Assembly: GCF_900112815.1 (NCBI RefSeq)
Contig: NZ_FOND01000013.1
Location: 96,969 to 160,968, forward strand
Reading direction: 5' to 3'
Length of the DNA: 64,000 nucleotides
From: Blastococcus tunisiensis
GTDB lineage: Bacteria > Actinomycetota > Actinomycetes > Mycobacteriales > Geodermatophilaceae
In this document: in pieces, positions 1 to 9,141 of the stretch
Layout: each line of letters starts with the position of its first letter
Position numbering within the stretch: the stretch's first letter is position 1
Position numbers and translations under genes: made by a program
Notes under the pieces: generated by a model
Seen by the model: the letters and a program-made list of their open reading frames with translations, nothing else
What the model was told of the DNA's origin: nothing
The model's database searches: none

Positions 1-3
1 CCT

Positions 4-2049
4 TCAGCCATAAGGCGTGCTCTCGACGTCGTCCTCGGTGAACCCGCGGCGGAGATCGCCCGGCGCCGGTCCGGCGCCGCGGGCGTCCCCGTCGTCGCGG
101 CCGACCGAGCTCTCCAGCTGCCAGGGCACGGTGGTGATCATGACCCCGGGCTGGAACTGCAGCCGGGCCCGCAACCGCAGCGCGCTCTGGTTGTGCAGCA
201 CGTTCTCCCACCAGTGCCCGACGACGTACTGCGGGACGAACACGACGACGAGCTCCCGCGGGCTCTCCCGCCGGATCGCCTTCACGTAGTCCAGGACCGG
301 CCGGGTGATCTCGCGGTAGGGCGACTCGACCACCGTCAGCGGCACCGGGATGTCGTAGCGCTCCCAGTCGGCCTGCAGCCCCCGGGTGTCCTCGTCGTCC
401 ACGTTGACCGTCAGCGCCGTGAGCTGGTCCGGGCGGGTGGCCCGGGCGAACGCCAGCGCCCGGAGCGTCGGCTTGTGCACCTTCGAGACCAGGACGACGG
501 CGTGCACCTTGCTGGGCAGGGTGCGCGAGTCGGTGTCGGGGGCCAGCTGGTCGGCCACGTGCGAGTAGTGCTTGCTGATCGCCTTCATCAGCACGATGAG
601 CAGCGGCATGGACACCAGCACCAGCCAGGCCCCGTGGGTGAACTTCGTGACGACGATGATCACCAGGACCACCGACGTCAGGCTCCCGCCGACGAAGTTG
701 ATCGTCTGCGACCGGCGCATCCGGCTGCGCTCCGGCCCGTCGTCGGTGAGCCCGATCTCCCGGTTCCAGTGCCGGACCATCCCCCACTGGCCGATGGTGA
801 AGCTGGTGAAGACCCCGATGATGTAGAGCTGGATCAGCCGGCTCACCGACGCGTCGAACGCCACGATCAGCAGCGCCGCGAACCCGGCCAGCAGCAGGAT
901 CCCGTTGCTGTAGGCCAGCTTGTCGCCGCGGGTGTGCAGCTGCCGGGGCATGTACCGGTCCTGCGCCAGCACCGAGCCGAGCAGCGGGAAGCCGTTGAAG
1001 GCGGTGTTGGCGGCCAGGATCAGGATGAGGGCCGTCGCGGCCTGGATGACGTAGAAGCCGAGCGAGCCGTCCCCGCCGAACACGGCGGCCGCGAGCTGCG
1101 CGATGACGGTGCGCTGGGGGTCGGTCTCGCAGTCGCCCTGGAAGCCGACCAGATCGCAGGTGAACTCGGTGTACTTCACGTCGGCGAGCAGGGCCAGCGC
1201 CGTCACCCCGGCGAACATCGTCGCGGCGATACCGCCCATGAGCGCCAGCGTGGTGGCGGCGTTCTTGCTCTTGGGCGGCCGGAAGGCAGGCACGCCGTTG
1301 GCGATCGCCTCGACCCCGGTGAGGGCCGTGCACCCGGACGCGAAGGCCCGGAGGGCGAACAGCACCAGCGCCAGGCCGGCGAGGTCGGAGTACCCGGGCT
1401 CGGGGATGACCGTGTACCCGGAGCTCTCGGCCACGAGGCCGTCGGGCGTGAAGAAGTACCGGATGAACCCGGTCACGAGCATGACCAGGATGCCCGAGAT
1501 GAACAGGTAGGTCGGCAGGGCGAAGGCCCGGCCGGACTCGCGCAGGCCGCGGAGGTTGGCGGCGGCGAGCAGCCCCACGAGCGCGACGGCGATCAGCACG
1601 CGGTGCTCGTTGAGCGACGGGAACGCCGAGATGACGTTGTCGGTGCCGGCCGACACCGAGACCGCCACCGTCAGCACGTAGTCCACCAGCAGCGCGCTGG
1701 CCACCACCAGCCCCGCCGCGGGACCGTGGTTCTTCATGGCGACCTCGTAGTCGCCACCACCGGAGGGGTAGGCGCGGACCACCTGGCGGTAGCTGAGGAC
1801 CACGGTCACGAGCAGCACCACGACGGTCGCCGCCAGCCACGGGGCCAGGTACAGGAAGGCCGTCCCGGCCAGCGTCAGGACGATGAGGATCTCCTGCGTG
1901 GCATAGGCCACGGAGGACAGCGGGTCGCTGGCGAAGATCGGCAGCGCGTAGCGCTTGGGGAGCAGCGACTCGCCCAGGCGGTCGCTGCGCACGGCGCGTC
2001 CGAGGACGAGCCGTTTCGGGAGGTGTCCGAGGTCGGACAGGCGAGGCAC
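4..2049 (-). CDS. APC-family permease, KimA-like potassium transporter
   Basis: This 681-residue protein is a large APC-superfamily permease with about twelve hydrophobic segments in residues 40-500, including the family signature around PLSSVAYATQE (about 43-53). A roughly 180-residue soluble C-terminal domain resembles the cytosolic part of KimA-type potassium importers. The next two genes, divergently transcribed, are TrkA/RCK potassium regulators, which supports a role in potassium uptake; an amino-acid substrate cannot be excluded. The GTG start at 2049 lies 7 nt after a TACCAT box, so the mRNA is probably leaderless. The stop codon is at 4-6, so the gene is complete. Confidence 0.85.
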   Translation of the reverse strand: MPRLSDLGHLPKRLVLGRAVRSDRLGESLLPKRYALPIFASDPLSSVAYATQEILIVLTLAGTAFLYLAPWLAATVVVLLVTVVLSYRQVVRAYPSGGGDYEVAMKNHGPAAGLVVASALLVDYVLTVAVSVSAGTDNVISAFPSLNEHRVLIAVALVGLLAAANLRGLRESGRAFALPTYLFISGILVMLVTGFIRYFFTPDGLVAESSGYTVIPEPGYSDLAGLALVLFALRAFASGCTALTGVEAIANGVPAFRPPKSKNAATTLALMGGIAATMFAGVTALALLADVKYTEFTCDLVGFQGDCETDPQRTVIAQLAAAVFGGDGSLGFYVIQAATALILILAANTAFNGFPLLGSVLAQDRYMPRQLHTRGDKLAYSNGILLLAGFAALLIVAFDASVSRLIQLYIIGVFTSFTIGQWGMVRHWNREIGLTDDGPERSRMRRSQTINFVGGSLTSVVLVIIVVTKFTHGAWLVLVSMPLLIVLMKAISKHYSHVADQLAPDTDSRTLPSKVHAVVLVSKVHKPTLRALAFARATRPDQLTALTVNVDDEDTRGLQADWERYDIPVPLTVVESPYREITRPVLDYVKAIRRESPRELVVVFVPQYVVGHWWENVLHNQSALRLRARLQFQPGVMITTVPWQLESSVGRDDGDARGAGPAPGDLRRGFTEDDVESTPYG

Positions 2050-2056
2050 GGCGGCG

Positions 2057-2062
2057 ATGGTA
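2057..2062 (-). promoter_or_regulatory. -10 box of a leaderless promoter for the KimA-like gene
   Basis: The minus strand reads TACCAT, then 7 nt, then the GTG start codon. This is the TANNNT-to-start spacing typical of leaderless actinobacterial transcripts. No convincing -35 box is visible. Confidence 0.5.
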
Positions 2063-2222
2063 CGGACGCAGTGGCACCGGATGCCGCCACTCCCGGGCGC
2101 GCCCCGCCCGGGAGGGGGACGTCACCCGCCGCGCGCCCACCGCGGCCCGTCCGCGGGTGTAGCTTCGCGCCCGGTACGCGCGGCGGACGGCGCTCGCGCG
2201 AGGGGCCCGGAGGAGTCGTGTC

Positions 2223-2891
2223 GTGCACGTGGTCGTGATGGGCTGCGGACGCGTCGGCTCCGCCATCGCCCGCCGCCTGGAGGAGGTCGGGCACAGCGTC
2301 GCCGTGATCGACCAGGACCCGGGCGCGTTCCGCCGGCTGGGCCCGGACTTCGCCGGGCGCCAGGTCACCGGCCTGGGCTTCGACCGGCAGACCCTGCTGG
2401 ACGCCGGCGTCGACACGGCGGGCGCCTTCGCGGCCGTCAGCAGCGGGGACAACTCCAACATCCTCAGCGCCCGGGTGGCCCGCGAGACCTTCGGCGTCCA
2501 GCACGTGGTCGCCCGCATCTACGACTCCAAGCGGGCGGAGGTCTACGAGCGCATGGGCATCCCGAGCGTCGCGACCGTCCCGTGGACGGTCAACCGGCTG
2601 CTCCGGGAACTCCTGTCGGTCAAGGTCAGCGAGCTCTGGCGGGAGCCCACCGGCAAGGTGCTGCTCATGCGCATCACGGTGACCGAGGGGTGGGTCGGCA
2701 GGAAGCTCGCCGACCTGGAGAGCGCCTCCGGCGCCCGCGCGGCCTGGCTGGTCCGTTTCGGGGAGGCGGTGCTGCCCACCGCGAGCACCGTCCTGCAGGA
2801 CGGCGACCAGCTGGTCGTCGCCGCGACCGACGAGCTCACCAGCCGCGTGCACGAGGTCGTGGAGCAGGCACCCGAGGGAGGGCAGCGCTGA
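2223..2891 (+). CDS. ceoB: TrkA/Ceo potassium uptake regulator, first subunit
   Basis: The 222-residue protein is an RCK-type cytosolic regulator of potassium transport. An N-terminal Rossmann NAD-binding fold starts with GCGRVG (residues 7-12), and an RCK_C ligand domain occupies about 135-215. The GTG start at 2223 is preceded by GGAGGAG at 7 nt. The stop overlaps the ATG of the next regulator by one base, so the two are translationally coupled. The same pair (Rv2691-Rv2692) lies in this position in M. tuberculosis. A TAGCTT box at 2160-2165 is a possible -10. Confidence 0.9.
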   Translation: MHVVVMGCGRVGSAIARRLEEVGHSVAVIDQDPGAFRRLGPDFAGRQVTGLGFDRQTLLDAGVDTAGAFAAVSSGDNSNILSARVARETFGVQHVVARIYDSKRAEVYERMGIPSVATVPWTVNRLLRELLSVKVSELWREPTGKVLLMRITVTEGWVGRKLADLESASGARAAWLVRFGEAVLPTASTVLQDGDQLVVAATDELTSRVHEVVEQAPEGGQR

Positions 2892-3565
2892 TGCGCGTCG
2901 CCATCGTGGGCGCCGGCGCCGTGGGCCGGTCGATCGCCGGGGAGCTGCTCGGCAACGGGCACACCGTGATGCTCATCGAGAAGGACGGCCGCAAGGTGCG
3001 CACCCGCTCGGTGCCCGGCGCGGAGTGGGTCCAGGCCGACGCCTGCGAGGTCTCCTCCCTGGAGGAGGCCCAGCTGGCCACCTGCGACGTCGTGGTCGCC
3101 GCCACCGGGGACGACAAGGCGAACCTCGTCGTCTCGCTGCTGGCGAAGACCGAGTTCGCGGTCAACCGCGTGGTCGCCCGGGTGAAGGACCCCCGCAACG
3201 AGTGGCTCTACACCGAGGCCTGGGGCGTGGACGTCGCCGTCTCCACCCCCCGCGTGCTCGCGGCGCTGGTCGAGGAGGCAGTCACCGTGGGCGACGTCGT
3301 CCGGTTGATGAGCTTCCGCAAGGGCGCGGCCAACCTGGTCGAGATCACGCTCGCCGAGGACACCCCGTGGGTCGGCAAGCCGCTGCGCGAGGTCCCGCTC
3401 CCACGCGAGACCGTGCTGACGGCGGTCCTCCGCGGCGAGCGGGTGATCACCCCGTCCCCCGACGAGCCGCTGGAGGCCGGCGACGAGCTGCTGTTCGTCA
3501 CCCATGCCGAGGTGGAGGAGCAGCTCAAGGCGGTGCTGGCTCCCGAGGGCGGCGGCCCCGTCTGA
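2891..3565 (+). CDS. ceoC: TrkA/Ceo potassium uptake regulator, second subunit
   Basis: The 224-residue protein has the same RCK_N plus RCK_C layout as its upstream partner, with the nucleotide-binding motif GAGAVGRS near residue 7 and a C-terminal ligand domain at about 140-220. It most likely forms a heteromeric gating ring that controls a potassium transporter, plausibly the KimA-like permease encoded divergently next door. Its ATG overlaps the preceding TGA. The gene ends just before a palindromic element that probably terminates it. Confidence 0.9.
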   Translation: MRVAIVGAGAVGRSIAGELLGNGHTVMLIEKDGRKVRTRSVPGAEWVQADACEVSSLEEAQLATCDVVVAATGDDKANLVVSLLAKTEFAVNRVVARVKDPRNEWLYTEAWGVDVAVSTPRVLAALVEEAVTVGDVVRLMSFRKGAANLVEITLAEDTPWVGKPLREVPLPRETVLTAVLRGERVITPSPDEPLEAGDELLFVTHAEVEEQLKAVLAPEGGGPV

Positions 3566-3569
3566 GAAA

Positions 3570-3623
3570 GGACCCCGTCCTCCTCATCGCTCGCACGCTC
3601 GCGACGAGCCTCTGGACGGGGCC
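3570..3623. repeat. Palindromic intergenic element, copy 1 (probable bidirectional terminator)
   Basis: The outer arms GGACCCCGTCC and GGACGGGGCC can pair, and the inside holds a second imperfect stem around CTCGCACGCTCGCGACGAG. It lies between convergent ceoC and the DUF3159 gene, whose stop codon it touches. Related copies lie at 6256-6309, 10565-10619 and 17293-17350. Confidence 0.7.
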
Positions 3624-4435
3624 TACTGGGCGCGGTGGTGGTGCAGCCGGGACACCACCCAGAGGGTCACGACGATCTCGGCCGCGGTCACGGGCAGGCC
3701 GAGGATCAGCGTCACCACACCGAGGTCGGTGGCGTCGGTGTTCTCGCTGCCCAGGTAGAGGTAGAACTGCACCGCGGCCCGCAGGAAGAACACCGCGGCC
3801 CAGAGCACCGTCAGCCAGCCGTACGCCCGGAGCAGCCGGGGGTCCTCCCGCCAGGGCCGGTCCGGAGCCGGGTCGGGACGGGCGCGGCCGGTCTCCGGGT
3901 CGCGCTCGCTGGGCGCCAGGACCGCCCGGGCGCGGCCCACCCGCCCCCGGAACCCGGGTACCGAGTGCCGATGGGAGGCCATCGCCCCGAGGTGGCTGGG
4001 GGCCAGGAACTCCGCGATGACCCCGACCAGCGGGCGGCGCAGGACGACCGAGCCCAGCAGGACCACGGTGAGACCGGCGTTGCGGATGATGCCCGGCACG
4101 TAGAAGTCCCGCGCCTCGCCCGTGGCAGCGGCGATGGCCACCGCGATGCCGACGGCGAACAGCCCGCTGATCGCCTGCTGCACGCTCTCGCGGCGCAGCA
4201 GGCGGAGCAGGAAGACGAGCACGGCCGCGGCCAGCGCCGCCCAGATGCCGATCCGCAGCCCGGCCAGCGAGTTGGCCACGATGAAGGCGATCGTCGGCAG
4301 GGTGGCGTCCACCATGCCCCGCCAGCCGCCGAGCTGATCCAGCACCAGGTGCCGGTCGAAGACGAGCGGCGCCGCCGCCTCGTCCCCGGAGGGCGCCGGT
4401 GCGGGCGGCTCGGCCCGCTCCTCAGCTGCGCTCAT
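3623..4435 (-). CDS. DUF3159 family membrane protein
   Basis: The roughly 270-residue protein has an acidic, proline-rich N-terminus and then about six hydrophobic segments. It matches the DUF3159 family, which lies beside ceoC in actinobacteria (Rv2693c position). Its function is unknown. The frame is open up to 4570, but the ATG at 4435 (MSAAEERAEPP) avoids overlap with the upstream OB-fold gene and is preferred. A poorly conserved hydrophilic stretch separates the middle and last membrane segments. Confidence 0.8.
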   Translation of the reverse strand: MSAAEERAEPPAPAPSGDEAAAPLVFDRHLVLDQLGGWRGMVDATLPTIAFIVANSLAGLRIGIWAALAAAVLVFLLRLLRRESVQQAISGLFAVGIAVAIAAATGEARDFYVPGIIRNAGLTVVLLGSVVLRRPLVGVIAEFLAPSHLGAMASHRHSVPGFRGRVGRARAVLAPSERDPETGRARPDPAPDRPWREDPRLLRAYGWLTVLWAAVFFLRAAVQFYLYLGSENTDATDLGVVTLILGLPVTAAEIVVTLWVVSRLHHHRAQ

Positions 4436-4502
4436 CGCCGTCTCCCCCGGTGCGTCCGTCGCCGGGGTCTGCGCCCGGGCCCTGTCCACGCTGTCGCTCC
4501 GA

Positions 4503-4877
4503 TCAGGAGCAGAGCTCGTACCAGGGGTTGTAGATGACCCGCTTGCCGTCGAAGGCGGCGAACCGGCCACGGGCCGTCAGCGACCGGCCGGGCTCGATGC
4601 CCGGGATGCGACGGCGCCCCAGCCAGACCAGCGTGACCGAGCCGGAGCCGTCGAACAGCTCCGCCTCGAGGGTCGGCACGGTCTCCCGCGGGGTGTAGAC
4701 CACCGACTTCAGCCGGCCGGTCACCGTGACCACCGCGCCCTTCTGGCAGGAGCCCAGCGGCTCGCAGCCGGCGCTGGCCGACTCGGCCCGCAGCTCCTGC
4801 GCGTCGATGGTCTGGTCGTCCGCAGCGAGGCGTTGCAGCGTCCGCGACAGCCAGCTGGGCGATCGGGTCTCCGTCAC
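4503..4877 (-). CDS. OB-fold nucleic-acid-binding domain protein
   Basis: The 124-residue protein carries a single OB-fold (about 50-120) with the pattern VTVTGRLKSVVY, then a beta-rich core ending in NPWYELCS. It corresponds to the OB-fold gene (Rv2694c) in the same place in mycobacteria. The GTG at 4877 was chosen because GAGGAGAG lies 5 nt upstream; an earlier GTG at 4907 lacks such a site. The fold suggests RNA or DNA binding, but no substrate is known. Confidence 0.82.
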   Translation of the reverse strand: MTETRSPSWLSRTLQRLAADDQTIDAQELRAESASAGCEPLGSCQKGAVVTVTGRLKSVVYTPRETVPTLEAELFDGSGSVTLVWLGRRRIPGIEPGRSLTARGRFAAFDGKRVIYNPWYELCS

Positions 4878-5014
4878 GTGCTCTCCTCGCTGGCGCTCGT
4901 CGACCACGTGCCGACGGTGCTGTGCCTCCTGCGCGACCTCGCAAGCTCGGTCACGCGCTCCAGCGTACGGCGCCTGCCACGGCGAGCGGTGGACCCGGCG
5001 GGGTCCGGGCCGGC

Positions 5015-5734
5015 TCAGCCCGCGGGGGGCCCGGACGGCGGCCGGCCGGACGGCGGCGTGGCGTCCTGCTGACGCGCGAGCTGCGCGGCCGCCTGCGGCG
5101 GCAGCGTGAGCGGAAGCTGCTCGCGCACCGGCATCGGCTCGCTCCCCCGGACCACCACGATGTCCCGGAACGCGGACTCGAGCTCGGCCGCGGCGTCCGG
5201 GCTCTCCGCGGCCGGGCCGGTGATCAGCGCGCGGAGGAACCAGCGGGGACCGTCCACCCCGAGGAACCGCGCGGCCCGGCGCACCGGCCGGGCGGGTGCC
5301 GGCTGCCCGGCTTGCGCCGACGGGACCGTCACGATCGTGCCCACCAGCTCGGGGCCGAACGGCCCCTGCACCTCCCGCAGCGAACCGCCCTGCCCCGATG
5401 CGCTCCTGGCCAGGTCCTCGCGCACGCCGGCCCAGATCCCGCCGGCCCGTGGCGCGGCGAACGCCGACACCTGCAACAGGGACTCCCCCGCCCGAAGCGT
5501 CGCCCCGATGACCTTCTGCTGCTGGTTGAGCTCCAGCCGCAGGTCCGTACCGGGCCGGCCGGGGAGCCGGATGGACCCCAGGTCGATGCGGGGGATGCCG
5601 TCGTCGGGTGCGTCCGCGGAGTCCCAGGGGCCGGTCGTCTCCTCCACCTCGCGCTCGCGGTGCTGCGGCTCCGGTGGCACCCCCCGCTCGCGCAGGCTCC
5701 GCTCGATCCGGTTGCGTCGGCGTCCGAACGGCAT
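5015..5734 (-). CDS. DUF3710 domain-containing protein
   Basis: The 239-residue soluble protein contains the DUF3710 domain (about 45-200) conserved next to dut in actinobacteria (Rv2696c position). It starts one base after the dut stop codon, so the two are co-transcribed and probably coupled. The start MPFGRRRNR is basic, and the C-terminus is a low-complexity Pro/Gly tail (PPSGRPPSGPP). The molecular function is unknown; an association with nucleotide metabolism is only suggested by linkage. Confidence 0.85.
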   Translation of the reverse strand: MPFGRRRNRIERSLRERGVPPEPQHREREVEETTGPWDSADAPDDGIPRIDLGSIRLPGRPGTDLRLELNQQQKVIGATLRAGESLLQVSAFAAPRAGGIWAGVREDLARSASGQGGSLREVQGPFGPELVGTIVTVPSAQAGQPAPARPVRRAARFLGVDGPRWFLRALITGPAAESPDAAAELESAFRDIVVVRGSEPMPVREQLPLTLPPQAAAQLARQQDATPPSGRPPSGPPAG

Positions 5735-5735
5735 G

Positions 5736-6233
5736 TCAGCCCTGCCCTTCCTGAGTCGCGACGGCCCCGCCGGACGCGGAACCCCCCGTGGACCCGTGCC
5801 CGCCGGCGCCCCGCTGGCTCACGGGCAGCTCGTCGACCGGCACGAAGCGGGCCCGGACCACCGGTTGGACCACGAGCTGCGCGATCCGGTCGCCGCGCCG
5901 GAGGCTGATCGGCGTCGTCGCGTCGAGGTTGATGAGGTTGACCTTGATCTCCCCGCGGTAGCCGGCGTCGATCGTGCCCGGCGCGTTGACCAGGCTCAGG
6001 CCGAGCCGGTGGGCGAGACCCGACCGCGGGTGCACGAAGCCGGCGTACCCCTCGGGGATGGCGACGGCGACCCCCGTGCCGACCAGCGCCCGTTCCAGCG
6101 GGGCCAGGTCGACGTCCTCGGCCACGGACAGATCCGCCCCCGCGTCACCGGGGAGGGCGTAGCGGGGCACGAGGTCCTCCGGCGACGTCAGCCGGACGGG
6201 GACGTCGATCGTCGGAGGGGGGAGATCGGGCAC
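5736..6233 (-). CDS. dut: dUTP diphosphatase
   Basis: The 165-residue enzyme hydrolyses dUTP to dUMP and pyrophosphate. The five trimeric dUTPase motifs are visible in order: PGDAGADLS (about 29), PRSGLAHR (about 69), the uracil-binding hairpin with [10 protein letters not shown] (about 86), RGDRIAQLV (about 113) and the flexible C-terminal GAGGHGSTG (about 142). The GTG start at 6233 follows a TAGGGT box by 7 nt, which suggests a leaderless mRNA. It heads a unit with the DUF3710 gene. Confidence 0.95.
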   Translation of the reverse strand: MPDLPPPTIDVPVRLTSPEDLVPRYALPGDAGADLSVAEDVDLAPLERALVGTGVAVAIPEGYAGFVHPRSGLAHRLGLSLVNAPGTIDAGYRGEIKVNLINLDATTPISLRRGDRIAQLVVQPVVRARFVPVDELPVSQRGAGGHGSTGGSASGGAVATQEGQG

Positions 6234-6240
6234 GACGGCG

Positions 6241-6246
6241 ACCCTA
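6241..6246 (-). promoter_or_regulatory. -10 box of a leaderless promoter for dut
   Basis: The minus strand reads TAGGGT, 7 nt before the GTG start of dut; an overlapping TATAGG is an alternative hexamer. There is no room for a ribosome-binding site. Confidence 0.5.
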
Positions 6247-6255
6247 TAAGGCGAC

Positions 6256-6309
6256 GGTCCCCGTCCTCCTGATCCCTCGCGGGCCCGGGACGAGCCGCGG
6301 GGCGCGGCC
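6256..6309. repeat. Palindromic intergenic element, copy 2
   Basis: This 54 bp segment matches copy 1 (3570-3623) over most of its length, including CCCCGTCCTCCT and GACGAGCC, but its outer arm pairing is poorer. It lies upstream of dut and downstream of the next minus-strand gene, so a simple convergent-terminator role does not explain it. Confidence 0.6.
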
Positions 6310-6337
6310 GGCGGCGGGACCCCCGGAAAGCGCTGGA

Positions 6338-7243
6338 TCAGGTCAGGGGCCGGGTCGCCCGCAGGTCGGCCAGGACCCGCTCGGCCAGCTTCTCGGTGGT
6401 CCTGCGGTTGCCCCGGCCGGCGATCGCCGCACCGATGAGCAGCGGCGCGGCAGCCGGTACGGCACCCGCCAGCCGGCGGCCCAGCCGCCGCTGGAGCGCC
6501 CGCACCCCGGCACCGGTCAGCAGGGATCCCAGGCCGGCGGTCCCGGCGCCGTCGACGGAGCGCTGCGCGGACCAGCCGGCCAGATAGGCGCCGGCGCGCG
6601 CCCGCGCGTCGCCCGGAGCGCGGCGGCCGTGGAGCTCGTGCAGTTCCCCGATGAGGACGACCTCGACCCCGGCGACGAGCACGGTCTCGGCGCCCAGCTC
6701 CACCGGCAGCGCGAGGAGGGATGCGGGCGCCAGCCAGTGTGCGGCCGACAGCCCGCCGGTGGCCGCGCCGATGGTGGCGGTGAGCCGTGCGGCCCGGCCG
6801 ACCAGCGCGTCGGCGATCTCCCTGTCGGAGAGCCCGGGGTGGGCCCCGCGCAACCGGTCGGCGTCCCGGATCGGCAGCCGCGGAGCGGCGGCCGACAACA
6901 GGTCGCCCAGCAGCGCGCCCGGGGACCGCTCGGGTCCCGCGGTGCCGACACCGGCGGCCCCCGGCGGGGCGGCGCTCTCCCGCTGCGGGGCGAACGCCGC
7001 GGCGACGGCGCCCGCGACGGCGGAGACGACCTCGCGCAGACCGCCCGCGACGGAGGCCCCCGGTCCGCCGTCCGGCGCCTCGGACCGCCCCCCGGCGCCC
7101 CCGACCAGCCCGGAGACCGCCTCGGCGACCGCACGGGCAGCGCGGCCCAGCCCGGTCTCCTCCGGAGCCGGCTCCGGGGACGCGACGGGACGCGGCGGCG
7201 GGACGTCCCGCGGTGCACCGGATCGCGTGGAGTGGTCCGTCAT
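6338..7243 (-). CDS. EcsC-like hypothetical protein
   Basis: The roughly 300-residue protein has a disordered Pro/Ala/Gly-rich N-terminal third. The C-terminal half resembles the EcsC family: hydrophobic helices with [11 protein letters not shown] and a helix around [20 protein letters not shown], then a glycine-rich hydrophobic tail. The function is unknown, probably membrane-associated. The ATG at 7243 (MTDHST) has GGGAGGAG 5 nt upstream and is preferred over the earlier in-frame ATG at 7270. Confidence 0.65.
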   Translation of the reverse strand: MTDHSTRSGAPRDVPPPRPVASPEPAPEETGLGRAARAVAEAVSGLVGGAGGRSEAPDGGPGASVAGGLREVVSAVAGAVAAAFAPQRESAAPPGAAGVGTAGPERSPGALLGDLLSAAAPRLPIRDADRLRGAHPGLSDREIADALVGRAARLTATIGAATGGLSAAHWLAPASLLALPVELGAETVLVAGVEVVLIGELHELHGRRAPGDARARAGAYLAGWSAQRSVDGAGTAGLGSLLTGAGVRALQRRLGRRLAGAVPAAAPLLIGAAIAGRGNRRTTEKLAERVLADLRATRPLT

Positions 7244-7315
7244 CGCGCTCCTCCCGTCACGGGCTCGCATCCGTGGGCGTGCCTCGCCCTGGGCTCCCCC
7301 GCCCTGGGTCCTCGT

Positions 7316-7615
7316 TCAGGCGCAGTCGCGGCAGAAGAGCTGGTCGCCCTTGGTCGCGGCCAGCCGGCTGCGGTGCTGCACCAGGAAGCAGCGCGAGCAG
7401 GTGAACTCGTCCTCCTGCTTGGGCAGCACGCGGACGGTGAGCTCCTCGCCGGAGAGGTCGGCGCCGGGGAGCTCGAGGTTCTCGTTGAAGTCGGTCTCGT
7501 CCACGTCGACCGAGGCGGACTGCGCCTCGGCCCGTCGTGCCTTGAGCTCCTCGAGCGAGTCCTCGCCCAGCTCGTCGGCCTCGTTGCGGCGCGGGGCGTC
7601 GTAGTCGGTGGCCAT
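7316..7615 (-). CDS. DUF4193 zinc-ribbon protein
   Basis: The 99-residue acidic protein ends in a zinc ribbon with CSRCF and CRDC pairs. It belongs to DUF4193, found at this place in actinobacteria (Rv2699c position). The start MATDYDAPRR at 7615 is supported by GGGAGGGG upstream; the longer frame to 7723 is rejected. Its function is unknown; the Cys4 cluster suggests metal binding. Confidence 0.88.
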   Translation of the reverse strand: MATDYDAPRRNEADELGEDSLEELKARRAEAQSASVDVDETDFNENLELPGADLSGEELTVRVLPKQEDEFTCSRCFLVQHRSRLAATKGDQLFCRDCA

Positions 7616-7965
7616 GGGGTGCCCCTCCCTGGGGTCTCGCGGGCATCGAGCCCGCTCGTACTGACGACGACGCGGGGTGTGCGCCGTCGTGCTGGCCGGC
7701 CGCGGTGGCGACCGGTGGATCATGGACCGGCAGCCGTTTCTGGGCTGCCGTGCCGGTGGTGCCCCGGACGGGTCCCGTACCGGCTCGCGAGGTGCGGGGC
7801 GAGCGGTCGTCCGTCCGGGCCGATCCCCCGCTCCCCGTCCGGGGACGGCGAGCGGGAAGGTCCGGCCAGCCCCCCAACGCGGTGCGACCCCGGTTTGTGC
7901 CCACCTCCGGAAACGAGTTCCGAGCGGGCCCCGGGCCGCGGAGCGCCAGAGGTTACCCTGCCGCC
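7616..7965. promoter_or_regulatory. Divergent intergenic region with leaderless promoter for the phosphotransferase
   Basis: This 350 bp gap between divergent genes has no credible ORF. It contains a strong hairpin near 7829-7855 (CGCTC and GAGCG arms around a CCGTCC/GGACGG stem), a short inverted repeat CGGAA-N5-TTCCG at 7908-7922, and a -10 box TACCCT at 7954-7959. The box lies 6 nt before the GTG start at 7966, as expected for a leaderless transcript. Confidence 0.5.
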
Positions 7966-9024
7966 GTGTCGACTCCCGTGGGTGCTGATCCAGTCGTCGT
8001 CGGGCCGTACCTGGCCGCCGTCCTGAACGACGAGCGCTGGCGCTCGGTGGACGTCGAGCTCATCGCCGCCGGCATGTCGAACCTCACCTACGTGGTCACC
8101 CCGCTGGGCGGCGACGGGGGCCGCGACGAGGACGCCGCGGTGATCCTCCGCCGCCCTCCCACGGGAGCCGTGCTGGCCACCGCGCACGACATGGCCCGCG
8201 AGCACCGGGTCATCTCCGCGCTCGGCCCGACCGACGTCCCGGTCCCCCGGACCCTCCACCTGTGCACCGACGAGTCGGTGCTCGGCGCACCCTTCTACGT
8301 GATGGAGCGGGTCGTCGGCATCCACGTCGTCCGCGACTTCCCGGCCGGGTACGCCGACCGGCCGGAGCAGCGCCGCGCCGTCGGCGAGACCCTCGTCGAC
8401 GTCCTGGCCGACCTGCACTCGGTCGACCACGAGGCGGTGGGCCTGGCCGAGTTCGGCCGTCCGGAGGGCTTCGCCGCCCGCCAGGTCCGCCGCTGGACCA
8501 AGCAGTGGGACGCCACCCGCGACCGGGACCGCCCGAACCTCGACGCCCTCGCCGCCCGCCTGGCCGAGACCGTCCCGGCGACGCAGCGGTCGAGCATCGT
8601 GCACGGCGACTACCGGCTGGACAACTGCCTGCTGGACCCCGACGAGCCGGGCCGGATCAAGGCAGTCCTGGACTGGGAGATGTCGACGCTGGGTGACCCG
8701 CTGACCGACATCGGGATGATGTTCGTCTACTGGCCGCAGGCCGGCGAGGAGCGCGCCTCCACGATGAGCCCGGTGACCACCCTGCCCGGCTTCCCCACGC
8801 GCGCCGAGGTCGCCGAGCGCTACGCCCGGCGCACCGGCGCCGACCTCGCCGACCTCAACTGGTACGTCGGGTTCGCGTTCTTCAAGTTCGCCGCGATCAT
8901 CGCCGGCATCGTCGCCCGCTCGGCGGCCGGCGCCATGGCCGGCAAGGACACCAGCGGCTACGCCGACCGCATCGACCCCTGTGTGGAGCTGGGACGCGCC
9001 GCGCTCGAAGACGGTGCGATCTAG
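7966..9024 (+). CDS. Phosphotransferase family protein (APH/ACAD10-like kinase fold)
   Basis: The 352-residue protein has the aminoglycoside-phosphotransferase-like kinase fold, with the Brenner catalytic motif HGDYRLDN (about 206) and metal-binding DWEMSTLGDP (about 226). It resembles the family related to the ACAD10 N-terminal domain, often linked to acyl-CoA metabolism, so a small alcohol or hydroxyacyl substrate is likelier than an antibiotic. The GTG at 7966 was chosen because TACCCT ends 6 nt upstream and no ribosome-binding site exists. Confidence 0.82.
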   Translation: MSTPVGADPVVVGPYLAAVLNDERWRSVDVELIAAGMSNLTYVVTPLGGDGGRDEDAAVILRRPPTGAVLATAHDMAREHRVISALGPTDVPVPRTLHLCTDESVLGAPFYVMERVVGIHVVRDFPAGYADRPEQRRAVGETLVDVLADLHSVDHEAVGLAEFGRPEGFAARQVRRWTKQWDATRDRDRPNLDALAARLAETVPATQRSSIVHGDYRLDNCLLDPDEPGRIKAVLDWEMSTLGDPLTDIGMMFVYWPQAGEERASTMSPVTTLPGFPTRAEVAERYARRTGADLADLNWYVGFAFFKFAAIIAGIVARSAAGAMAGKDTSGYADRIDPCVELGRAALEDGAI

Positions 9025-9141
9025 GGAGCCGGTCCCGGCCCTAAACTCCCCCCGACGCCCATCTCCGGTGGCGCCGCCCGGCCGGGCCCCGTCGTGGGGC
9101 CGGCGGCCGCAGCGGGCCTCCGGGTCCTGCCGAGGAGAGAC

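Noticed and set aside
2066..2125. Possible potassium-linked riboswitch (ydaO type) between the KimA-like gene and ceoB
   Set aside because: The leader contains only a GC-rich hairpin (CTCCCGGGCG/CGCCCGGGAG), and the KimA-like mRNA appears leaderless, leaving no room for an aptamer.
193..2238. 681-codon plus-strand open frame opposite the KimA-like gene
   Set aside because: Its composition is a His/Gln/Arg/Gly-rich shadow of the real membrane protein, with no ribosome-binding site or motif.
7966..9024. Aminoglycoside resistance kinase
   Set aside because: The fold is shared, but the sequence pattern fits the ACAD10-like housekeeping group at a conserved chromosomal place.
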